From Clostridiales bacterium (GTDB lineage Bacteria > Bacillota > Clostridia > Oscillospirales > Oscillospiraceae), in contig DPCD01000022.1 of assembly GCA_003516765.1 (NCBI GenBank), forward strand, positions 5,191 through 15,621: 10,431 bases of DNA, given 5' to 3'. Shown in pieces: positions 1-6,225 of the stretch. The translations under genes and the position numbers were made by a program. The notes under the pieces are model-generated. The model was given only the letters and a program-made list of their open reading frames with translations. It did not search any database and had not been told where the DNA came from. Within the stretch, counting starts at the first letter, position 1. Every line of letters begins with the position of its first letter.

Positions 1-176
1 CAGTGGATGCACTCGCGCACCTTGCCGGAGACAATCGGACAGCTTCTGTGGTAGATATCGGGTCCCTGGTCAATTGCCAGCAGCTTGACTCCGGGGGTTA
101 ATTTTTCCAGCTCATAGGCAGCGAAGATGCCCGCCTCGCCGCAGCCGAGAATCACAACGTCAAAGCTTTCTCGCAT
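1..176 (-). CDS. FAD-dependent dehydrogenase, COG2509-type (N-terminal part, runs off the window)
   Basis: This is the first 58 codons of a minus-strand gene that continues beyond the left edge. The protein opens with a hydrophobic beta strand and a dinucleotide-binding GCGEAG motif (GxGxxG, residues about 11-16). A Rossmann helix follows, then an acidic residue at the end of strand 2 (LLAIDQG), as in FAD-binding oxidoreductases. The following HRSCPIVSGKVRECIH resembles the Cys-rich stretch just after the FAD site in COG2509 'uncharacterized FAD-dependent dehydrogenases'; that assignment is from memory of the family. The ATG at 174-176 is preceded by AAGGAG (184-189) at 7 nt, which supports this start. 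The substrate is unknown. The gene has its own promoter and is separated from the upstream L,D-transpeptidase gene by a terminator, so it is probably a separate transcription unit. Confidence 0.75.
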   Translation of the reverse strand, partial: MRESFDVVILGCGEAGIFAAYELEKLTPGVKLLAIDQGPDIYHRSCPIVSGKVRECIH

Positions 177-252
177 GGTGATGCTCCTTCCAGATTTCTA
201 AAGAATATTTGTAAATTTCCGGTGTTTTTCTTCCGTTTTTCTCGTTTTCTCC

Positions 253-288
253 AACGGATAGTATAGCAGACGAAGCAAAGCCGTGCAA
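253..288 (-). promoter_or_regulatory. Sigma-A-type promoter of the FAD-dependent dehydrogenase gene
   Basis: On the minus strand TTGCAC (283-288) and TATACT (260-265) are separated by exactly 17 bp. The expected start of transcription is near 253, giving a leader of about 77 nt before the ATG at 176. No strong secondary structure was seen in that leader. Confidence 0.6.
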
Positions 289-305
289 CCTGCCAATTTC
301 CACAG

Positions 306-342
306 AAAACGCGAAGCATCCTTGCCGGACACTTCGCGTTTT
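306..342 (-). terminator. Rho-independent terminator downstream of the L,D-transpeptidase gene
   Basis: An 11-bp inverted repeat (306-316 with 332-342) encloses a 15-nt loop. Both outer flanks are A/T runs, so the transcript ends in a U-run in either orientation. It lies about 40 nt past the minus-strand TAG at 381-383. No plus-strand gene reads into it, so its job is most likely to end the L,D-transpeptidase transcript before the next promoter at 260-288. Confidence 0.65.
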
Positions 343-380
343 TCATAAGAGAAATTACTTGCAGTTAAGCTTTTTATAAG

Positions 381-1856
381 CTACTCTAATATCGTCTGTG
401 TTTCGCCCGCAGTTTCCGGCTCTTCTGGCACCGGCTTTTCGTGGTGGTAGCTGAGAATCGGAATGCCGTCGGTCACATTGTCGTAGATCGTCTTCATTGC
501 CTCCTCGGGCGTGTTGACGCAGCCGTGCGACCCGGCATAGAGATAGTAGTCGCTGCCGAACTTCGATCGCCAGGACGCATCGTGCAGCCCGTAGAGGTCC
601 GTGATGCTGACCCAGTATTTGACGAACACATGGTAGTCCGGTCCGTCGAGCCAGATATCGGTGGTCTTATAATACGTGTAGTAAAGCCCCGTGATCGTCG
701 GGTGCCCGTCGGGAAGCCCGGTGACGATGTCGGTCGAAACGACCAGATCGCCGTCTTTGTAGAACGTCATCTTCTGGTTCGTGATGTCGACCTCGATGTA
801 CGTGTCCTTGATGTCAAACGGCTCGTCGTTTCGCAGGCAGACAATCTCGGGCGTCAGCTCACCCGCGTCCAGTGTGCGCAGCCGCTCGACAAGCTGCTCC
901 GTCAGCGCCTCGCGGTCTACCCGGTAGCTCACGTCCAGGAACTGAATCGGCACATACCCATCGACCTCGGAGTCAAACAGATACTTCGTGTAAGGAATAT
1001 CGTATGTATCCGCCCAGGCATCGACCAGCGCGCGCACGCCGTCTTCGTCCACCGTCACGCTGCCGTCTTTCTCCAGCGACACAAGTGCCTCCGCCTGCGT
1101 CTGCGTGAGCTTCTGCACCGGCTCGTCGAAGGAAAGCTGCGGCGCAGCCTTCGCAAAGTCCACCGTCAGCAAAAATCCGTGCAGCTCGTCTTTGAAGCTC
1201 TGTTCGATGTCAAAGCTGGTGTTTTCCGTCGTAACTTCCGGCGCTTCATAGCAATCAACGTCCGTCAGCTCGGCGGTGATCGTCTCGGGCTGCTGTCCGG
1301 CGTTCACGACGCCCGTCAGCGCCAGCTCGATGGTATGCCGCACCGCATCGGGCATCAACGTATTGCCGCTTGCCGCTTCTTCGAGCGTAAATTTTCCGTC
1401 TTCAAACGCAACATGCGCGTCCTGCGGCGCCTGCCGCTCGATGGCGTTCGCGTCTGCCTCGGGCTTTGCCGTGTCGAGCTGCGTCAGATCGAGCGGTGCA
1501 TCCAGGGCTTCTGCCGAAGCGCCCGCATGCCACGAAAGCCGCTCGGCAATGCCCAGCGCCTCAAACTCCGCCTCCGGCAGCAGATCGATCTGCGAAAGCC
1601 CGTTTGTTGCCGCCGCCTGCGCCGACTGGGAAAGCCCCAGATCTTCGAGCGTATAGCTGCCGATTTCCGCGCCGTTTTCCGTCAGCGCCACGCGCGTTCC
1701 GGAAATCCAGTTCATTCGCGCCTCGACCGCGCCTGACAGCGCCGCATGCTCCTGCTTTGCCCGCGCATCCAGCCGCGTCACCGCAAACAGCCCCACGCCC
1801 GTCAGCGCCAGCAAAACCGCCAGCACCAGCAGCAAAACCTTCACCGACTTCTTCAT
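381..1856 (-). CDS. L,D-transpeptidase (YkuD domain), membrane-anchored
   Basis: The 491-residue protein has a short basic N-terminus and one hydrophobic segment (about residues 6-26, VKVLLLVLAVLLALTGVGLF), so it is probably anchored in the membrane with the bulk outside. A long acidic middle region resembles the putative peptidoglycan-binding region (PG_binding_4-like) that often precedes YkuD domains in Clostridia. The C-terminal YkuD domain begins near DTYIEVDITNQKMTFYKDG. It contains the family motif GLHDASW followed by SHGCVN, whose Cys (about residue 446) is the expected nucleophile. Such enzymes make 3-3 cross-links in peptidoglycan. I chose the ATG at 1854-1856 because GGGAG (1865-1869) lies 8 nt upstream and MKKSVK makes a natural signal-anchor start. 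An ATG five codons earlier, at 1871, has no comparable site. A short acidic tail of about 20 residues follows the catalytic domain. The gene appears monocistronic. Confidence 0.92.
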   Translation of the reverse strand: MKKSVKVLLLVLAVLLALTGVGLFAVTRLDARAKQEHAALSGAVEARMNWISGTRVALTENGAEIGSYTLEDLGLSQSAQAAATNGLSQIDLLPEAEFEALGIAERLSWHAGASAEALDAPLDLTQLDTAKPEADANAIERQAPQDAHVAFEDGKFTLEEAASGNTLMPDAVRHTIELALTGVVNAGQQPETITAELTDVDCYEAPEVTTENTSFDIEQSFKDELHGFLLTVDFAKAAPQLSFDEPVQKLTQTQAEALVSLEKDGSVTVDEDGVRALVDAWADTYDIPYTKYLFDSEVDGYVPIQFLDVSYRVDREALTEQLVERLRTLDAGELTPEIVCLRNDEPFDIKDTYIEVDITNQKMTFYKDGDLVVSTDIVTGLPDGHPTITGLYYTYYKTTDIWLDGPDYHVFVKYWVSITDLYGLHDASWRSKFGSDYYLYAGSHGCVNTPEEAMKTIYDNVTDGIPILSYHHEKPVPEEPETAGETQTILE

Positions 1857-1892
1857 TCTCTCTTCTCCCATCCGGTCTCAGCCAGAACATTC

Positions 1893-1927
1893 GCGCATTA
1901 TTATACCAGCTTTCGCGCCGATTGCAA
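1893..1927 (-). promoter_or_regulatory. Promoter of the L,D-transpeptidase gene (extended -10)
   Basis: On the minus strand TTGCAA (1922-1927) and a perfect TATAAT (1900-1905) are 16 bp apart. The -10 is preceded by TGG, which gives an extended -10 (TGnTATAAT). The predicted start is near 1893, leaving a leader of about 37 nt that holds the GGGAG ribosome-binding site. Confidence 0.7.
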
Positions 1928-1989
1928 CCCAAAAAAGCCCGCTTTACGCCAGACACATTGTGCCAGTGCGAAACAAAAACCTCGTAGAG

Positions 1990-2214
1990 TTTCGCCCCGC
2001 AGGGCGAAATAAAATGAAAATCCATTGTATCCGGCGGCTTTGCCGACCGGAACAGGACAGCCGTTGGCAGCTCTGCTGCCTTACGGATGTCGCGTGCCCC
2101 TTGCGGGTACAATATTGCTCGCTGAGCCAGTGTGGAATTTTGTCCCTATGGGACAAAATTATGCGCGCAGTCGAGGCGCAGCTCTATTCGGGCGAAAACC
2201 TGTTTTCGCCCGAA
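1990..2214. repeat. Stem-loop array in a gene-free interval (possible dispersed repeat or structured RNA)
   Basis: The interval 1928-2254 has no ORF I would call a gene, but it holds at least six inverted repeats in about 225 nt. They are: 1990-1997 with 2002-2009 (8 bp, loop CGCA); 2031-2038 with 2042-2050 (8 bp, loop TTT, one bulged A at 2046); 2061-2064/2066-2071 with 2075-2080/2083-2086 (loop TCT, small internal loop); 2094-2099 with 2105-2110 (6 bp, one G-T pair); 2136-2146 with 2150-2160 (11 bp perfect, loop TAT); and 2187-2199 with 2202-2214 (13-bp palindrome). A weaker one pairs 2162-2166 with 2176-2180. Three of the loops are only 3 nt. The array lies between the opp terminator and the L,D-transpeptidase promoter. 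A dispersed intergenic repeat family or a structured RNA would fit. No promoter for it was identified, and the strand is undetermined. Confidence 0.6.
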
Positions 2215-2247
2215 AAAAAATCACCCGACCGAAGTCGGGTGATTTTT
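2213..2247 (-). terminator. Strong intrinsic terminator of the opp operon
   Basis: A perfect 14-bp stem (2216-2229 with 2234-2247) closes on a tetraloop that reads TTCG on the minus strand. It is followed on that strand by a run of eight T (complement of the A-run 2213-2220). It begins 8 nt after the oppA stop codon. A/T flanks on both sides would also let it stop plus-strand transcripts. Confidence 0.9.
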
Positions 2248-2254
2248 CTAGCTT

Positions 2255-4042
2255 TTAGCCAACGCGGCCATACTGGCAGTCGTTGTTGCCGGAGTCGGTG
2301 ATCCACATCTCGAGCATGTTGATGGGGTCGTTGAAGTCGGCGAGCCAGCCTTCACGGCAGAAGTCATAGTTGCCGTTCTTGCGCTCCTCGAGGAAGACGT
2401 TCCAGTCCTGAGACTGAATGGTCATGTCGATGCCGATTGCGCCGAGGTCCTGCTGCATCGCTTCCGCGACCGCAATGTGAGCGGTGCCGTTGTTGGTCAG
2501 ATATTCGACCGAGATCGGGGTCTCTGCGGAGAGCATACCGTCGTCATCAAACTTGTAGCCGGCAGCCTTCAGAAGCGTGCGGGCCTTCTCAAGAGTGCCC
2601 TCGTAGTCGTTGTTGATGCCGTAGACATCGAAGTAGCCTTCGTCTTCCACGCTGGACTTGAATACGCCGCCATTGCCGTCAGCCATGCCGAGCGGAATGA
2701 AGGAGTTCGCGGGAACCTGACCGGACTGACCGACGTTCTCAACGATATAGTCGCGGTCGATCAGCAGCGAGAACGCCTCGCGCATGCAGGCAGCCTGCTC
2801 CGGGGTCTTGTCGGCAAACAGCGGAGACTTGCAGTTGAACGCCGCGTAGTAGGTGCCGAGGTTGTCAACAATGTAGAACTCGGGGTTGTCGAGCAGGGTC
2901 TGGATCTCGTCGTTCGGGACAGTGTCGATCATGTCGACGTTGCCCGCGTTGTAAGCGGCGTAGATCGCGGTGTCGTCAGCGGAGAGCATGAACTCGATCT
3001 TCTCCAGCTCGACGGAGTCTGCGTCGTACCAGTACGGGTTCTTTTCGTAGGTCATGGAGACGTCATGATCCCAAGCGGTGCAGACGAACGGACCGTTGGA
3101 AACGAAGCCCGCGTTCTGGCACCAGCCGCCGGGAGAGGTCTGCCAGTCGGCAAACGCCTCAACTGCAGACTGCTTGACCGGGAAGAAGGTCGGGAACGCC
3201 ATCAGGTCTTCCATGTATGCGCACGGAGCCGTCAGAACGAATTCGAAGGTGGTGTCGTCCACAGCCTTGACGTTCAGCTCATCGGGGTAGCCCTCGATGC
3301 CGGCGAACATGTAGCCGTAGTCGGCAGCGGTCAGAGTAGAAGCAGCGCGCTTCCAGGAGTACTCGAAGTCAGCAGCGGTCAGGTCGCTGCCGTCGGACTA
3401 CTTCAGACCGTCCTTCAGCGTGACCGTATAGGTCAGACCGTCGTCGGAAACGGTGTAGCCGGTGGCACAGGCGGGCTCGGTCTTGCCTTCTGCGTTGTAG
3501 GTGTACAGACCGGAGAATGCAGCGGCAGCCAGGCAGGCGCCGTCAACGGTGGAGTTCAGAGCCGGGTCGAGGTATGCGGGCTCGGAAGCGAGGTTGGCGC
3601 GAAGGGTGTCGGAGCCGTTGGTCATCTTGACTTCCTGGAAGAACTTCGTGCCGAACAGGTTTGCGTACATGCCGGTGACGTAGTCCTTCAGCATGTAGAT
3701 GTCGTTGTAGTAGTAGAACGGCAGGACGCACCAGTTGGACATCAGGATGTCCTCTGCTTCGTGCATCAGCTCGGTGCGGTGTGCAAAGTCGGTCTCGGCT
3801 TTGATTTCCGCAATCAGCTCGTCATACTGCGACCAGTCAGCCAGCGGATCGATGAACGCATCGCTGACGAGGGTAGCCGCATCGGGAACTTCTTCCGTAT
3901 CGGTGGTTTCAGTGGTTTCGGTGGTGGTGCTTTCGGTCGTGCTGGTCTCGGTCTCGGTGCTGGGTGCTTCGGTCTTGGCACAAGCAGCGCAGAACGAAAC
4001 GATCATCACAGCCACAAGCAGCAGCGCAAGGATCTTTTTCAT
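2255..4042 (-). pseudogene. oppA: Oligopeptide ABC transporter substrate-binding lipoprotein; permuted segment order and in-frame TAG
   Basis: One frame of 596 codons encodes an SBP_bac_5 (OppA-type) protein, interrupted by TAG at 3398-3400. The ATG at 4040-4042 has AGGAGG (4051-4056) 8 nt upstream. Residues 1-20 are a lipoprotein signal. C21 is the likely lipidated Cys, with an unusual Cys at -3 (CAAC). A Thr/Glu-rich linker spans about 28-52. Residues about 60-139 (DPLADWSQYDELIAEIKAE through NLFGTKFFQEV) match the usual extreme C-terminus of the family. Only then does domain I begin (DTLRANLASEPAYLDPALN). The chain runs normally to the NDPINMLEMW and GNNDCQYG region and stops, where the displaced segment would normally follow. 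The TAG replaces the Trp of the conserved LKWSDG motif; one base at 3399 would restore TGG. The rest of the frame is open, so inactivation would be recent. Alternatives are readthrough, base error or misassembly. If functional, it would deliver peptides to OppBCDF at the outer face of the membrane. Confidence 0.8.
3626..3865 (-). other. Displaced C-terminal segment of the oppA product
   Basis: These roughly 80 codons encode the motif series YDELIAEIKAETD, LMHEAEDILM, VLPFYYYND, YVTGMYANLFGTKFF. In OppA-type proteins this series closes the chain after the NND(C/T)Q(Y/F)G stretch. Here it is inserted upstream of domain I in the same frame. The matching position at the 3' end of the gene (about 2264) instead runs straight into Val-Gly-stop and the terminator. 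A 6-bp direct repeat, CGCATC, lies near the upstream junction (3857-3862 and 3878-3883); it is too short to prove a mechanism. Confidence 0.75.
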
Positions 4043-4077
4043 TTCTTGAACCTCCTGTTTTATTTTGCACTTCTTCC

Positions 4078-4108
4078 CGCGCCGCCGGTCAGAATCCATC
4101 TCGGCGCG
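4078..4108 (-). other. GC-rich stem-loop in the oppA leader
   Basis: CGCGCCG (4078-4084) can pair with CGGCGCG (4102-4108), a 7-bp all-GC stem around a 17-nt loop. It lies in the predicted leader of the oppA transcript, about 20 nt upstream of its AGGAGG. It could be a stability element or a 5'-end processing barrier. Chance is also possible in GC-rich DNA, and there is no U-run to make it a terminator. Confidence 0.3.
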
Positions 4109-4158
4109 CGCAGGTCAAAGAACATTACATCTTTCGCAAGCGGACTGTCCCGCAGCGT

Positions 4159-4195
4159 TCACCGCATGATACCACGCGACGGTATTTCGCGTCAA
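4159..4195 (-). promoter_or_regulatory. Separate promoter for oppA inside the opp operon
   Basis: On the minus strand TTGACG (4190-4195) and TATCAT (4166-4171) are 18 bp apart, in the 218-bp gap between oppF and oppA. The predicted start near 4159 gives a leader of about 117 nt. No clear terminator follows oppF, so oppA probably receives both read-through and its own transcripts. That fits the usual need for more binding protein than membrane complex. Confidence 0.6.
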
Positions 4196-4260
4196 GTATC
4201 TATCCGGCTTTTTGTACGCTTTGTGTGATTTTCCCGCTTGCTTTTTCTGACTTTTTATGC

Positions 4261-5220
4261 TTATTTGTTCCAGCACGCCACGAAGTGACCGTCTCCGCGG
4301 TCGGTGAGCGCGGGGCACTCTTTGGCACACTGCTCGGTGGCATAGCGGCAGCGGGTGCGGAACGAGCAGCCGGTCGGCATGTTGAGAGGACTCGGCACGT
4401 CGCCCTCAAGGACGATGCGCTGACGCGCTCTGGTAATATCGGGGTCCGGAATCGGCACCGCTGACAACAGCGACTGCGTATACGGATGCTGCGGGTTTTC
4501 GTTCAGCTCGTCTGCATCAGCGACCTCAACGATCTTGCCGAGGTACATGACCGCAATGCGCTTGGAAATGTGCCGCACGACGAGAAGGTCATGCGCGATG
4601 AACAGATACGCCACGCCGAGCTTTTCCTGCAGCTCTTCAAACATGTTGATGACCTGCGCCTGAATGGACACGTCCAGCGCGGAGACCGGCTCGTCGCAGA
4701 CGATGAACTTCGGGTTCACGGCAAGCGCTCTTGCAATGCCGATTCTCTGGCGCTGACCGCCGGAAAATTCATGCGCGTAGCGCGTGGCATGCTCAGCGTT
4801 GAGTCCGACGGTTGCCATGAGGTCCAGGATTTTTTCGCGGCGCTCTTTCCGGTTGGTGTAGAGCTTATGCACATCCAGAGGCTCCCCGATAATATCTTCG
4901 ACCGTCATGCGCGGGTCCAGAGACGAATACGGGTCCTGGAAGACCATCTGCATCTGCTTGCGCATGTGGGTGATGTTCTTTGCCGTGACGGGTTCGCCGT
5001 CGAAGATGACCTCACCTGCCGTCGGCTCATAGAGCCGCAGAATCGTGCGTCCGACGGTCGTCTTGCCGCAGCCGGACTCGCCGACCAGACCCAGCGTCTC
5101 GCCGCGCCCGATGGTAAACGACACATCGTCGACAGCTTTCAGGGGCTTCGAGCTCAGAAGACCCGTGCGGACAGGGAAATACTGCTTGAGGTTTTTGACC
5201 TCCACTAAGATCTCAGACAT
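4261..5220 (-). CDS. oppF: Oligopeptide ABC transporter ATP-binding protein, OppF/DppF type
   Basis: This 319-residue cytoplasmic ATPase is one of the two nucleotide-binding subunits of the peptide importer. Visible motifs are Walker A GESGCGKT (47-54), the Q-loop in VFQDP (Q95), signature FSGGQRQR (152-159), Walker B FIVCDEP (172-178, catalytic E177) and the switch His in IAHD (H210). The C-terminal oligopeptide-transporter extension (from about 258) carries Cys at 285, 291, 298, 302 and 316. Such a Cys set is associated with an iron-sulfur site in some Opp/Dpp ATPases. The ATG overlaps the oppD stop by 8 nt, and AGGAGG sits 8 nt upstream, so the two ATPases are translationally coupled. Opp and Dpp cannot be told apart from this subunit alone. 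The opp naming rests on the OppA-like features of the binding protein. Confidence 0.93.
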   Translation of the reverse strand: MSEILVEVKNLKQYFPVRTGLLSSKPLKAVDDVSFTIGRGETLGLVGESGCGKTTVGRTILRLYEPTAGEVIFDGEPVTAKNITHMRKQMQMVFQDPYSSLDPRMTVEDIIGEPLDVHKLYTNRKERREKILDLMATVGLNAEHATRYAHEFSGGQRQRIGIARALAVNPKFIVCDEPVSALDVSIQAQVINMFEELQEKLGVAYLFIAHDLLVVRHISKRIAVMYLGKIVEVADADELNENPQHPYTQSLLSAVPIPDPDITRARQRIVLEGDVPSPLNMPTGCSFRTRCRYATEQCAKECPALTDRGDGHFVACWNK

Positions 5221-6220
5221 TTCCTTCCCCTCCTTCTGCCATCAGCCGGTCACGGATATTGACCCAGCACGCCGCCTTGTGGTTTTCGTTGATCGTCAGC
5301 TCGTCCGGATGCTCGGTCAGGCAGATTTTCATCGCCGCGTCGCAGCGCGTGCAGAATGCGCAGCCGGCGGGCAGGTTCAGCATGTTGATCGGCGTGCCCG
5401 CAATCGGAACGAGCTTCTTTTTCATGTTGTTGACGTTCGGAATCGACCGCAGAAGCCCCTTTGTGTACTCGTGCTTCGGGTTGTAGAAGATCTCGCGCGC
5501 GGTGCCGCGCTCGCAGATTCTGCCGCCGTACATGACGATGATGTTGTCGCACATATCGGCAATGACGCCGAGATCGTGCGTGACAAGAATGACTGCCATG
5601 CCGAGCTTTTTCTGCAGATCCTGCATCAGTTCGAGGATCTGCGCCTGAATGGTCACGTCAAGCGCCGTCGTCGGTTCGTCGGCAATGAGAATGTCGGGCT
5701 CGCAGGCAAGCGCCATCGCGATCATGACTCTCTGCCGCATGCCGCCGGACAGCTCAAACGGATACTGCTTGATGCGCTTTTCCGGCTCGTTGATGCCGAC
5801 CAGCTCGAGCATTTCGATGGCGCGTTCGCGCACCTGCTTGCCGCGGCGGTTCGTGTGCAGGCGGATTGCCTCGCCGAGCTGGCTGCCGATTGTGAAGACC
5901 GGGTTCAGGCTCGTCATGGGGTCCTGGAAGACAATCGAGCAGCATTTGCCTCTGAAGTGGCTCATCTGCTTTTCCGACCACGTCGTCAGATCCTCGCCCT
6001 TGTAAAGAATATGTCCGCTCTTGATTCTGCCGTTGTCCGCCAGAATCTGCATCACGGAGTATGCGGTGACGGATTTGCCGGAGCCGGACTCGCCGACAAT
6101 GCCGAGAATTTCGCCGGGGTTGAGGTTAAACGATACACCGTTGACAGCCTGTACCTCGCCGGAGTCCGTGCGGAACGTCGTGTGCAGATCCTGCACGCTC
6201 AGAAGATATTGTTCACTCAT
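5213..6220 (-). CDS. oppD: Oligopeptide ABC transporter ATP-binding protein, OppD/DppD type
   Basis: This 335-residue ATPase is the partner of OppF. Motifs are Walker A GESGSGKS (43-50), Q-loop in VFQDP (Q99), signature LSGGMRQR (157-164), Walker B ILIADEP (177-183, E182) and switch His in VTHD (H215). The C-terminal extension (about 258-335) has Cys at 287, 290, 293, 300 and 318, a denser cluster than in OppF and a plausible metal or Fe-S site. I prefer the ATG at 6218-6220 over an in-frame GTG at 6229. GAGGTG, overlapping the oppC stop, is well placed for the ATG and too close to the GTG. The gap from the oppC stop is then 5 nt, and the 3' end overlaps oppF by 8 nt. Both arrangements indicate coupled translation. 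Confidence 0.93.
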   Translation of the reverse strand: MSEQYLLSVQDLHTTFRTDSGEVQAVNGVSFNLNPGEILGIVGESGSGKSVTAYSVMQILADNGRIKSGHILYKGEDLTTWSEKQMSHFRGKCCSIVFQDPMTSLNPVFTIGSQLGEAIRLHTNRRGKQVRERAIEMLELVGINEPEKRIKQYPFELSGGMRQRVMIAMALACEPDILIADEPTTALDVTIQAQILELMQDLQKKLGMAVILVTHDLGVIADMCDNIIVMYGGRICERGTAREIFYNPKHEYTKGLLRSIPNVNNMKKKLVPIAGTPINMLNLPAGCAFCTRCDAAMKICLTEHPDELTINENHKAACWVNIRDRLMAEGGEGNV

Positions 6221-6225
6221 GGCGC

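Noticed and set aside
152..346. 64-codon minus-strand frame between the L,D-transpeptidase and FAD genes
   Set aside because: It starts inside the terminator stem, crosses the promoter and overlaps the start of the FAD-dependent gene in another frame. It has no ribosome-binding site of its own.
441..1736. 431-codon open frame on the plus strand
   Set aside because: It is antisense to the L,D-transpeptidase, Arg/Val-rich, and shows no motifs or plausible ribosome-binding site.
1990..2214. CRISPR array or riboswitch
   Set aside because: The stem-loops differ in sequence and spacing, so there are no direct repeats with spacers. Nothing downstream on the plus strand would be controlled by a riboswitch, and I recognise no known aptamer core.
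1960..2301. 113-codon plus-strand frame across the stem-loop array
   Set aside because: Its content is Cys/Arg-rich and dictated by the hairpins. It runs through the terminator into oppA antisense and has no recognisable domain.
2255..4042. Two separate functional binding-protein genes (2255-3310 and 3398-4042)
   Set aside because: They share one frame, the downstream part has no signal peptide or good ribosome-binding site, and the break falls inside a conserved motif.
2477..4228. 583-codon open frame on the plus strand
   Set aside because: It lies antisense to oppA and overlaps almost all of it. The sequence is Val/Gly/Arg-rich without domains, as expected of the complement of GC-biased codons, and the minus-strand frame has clear family motifs.
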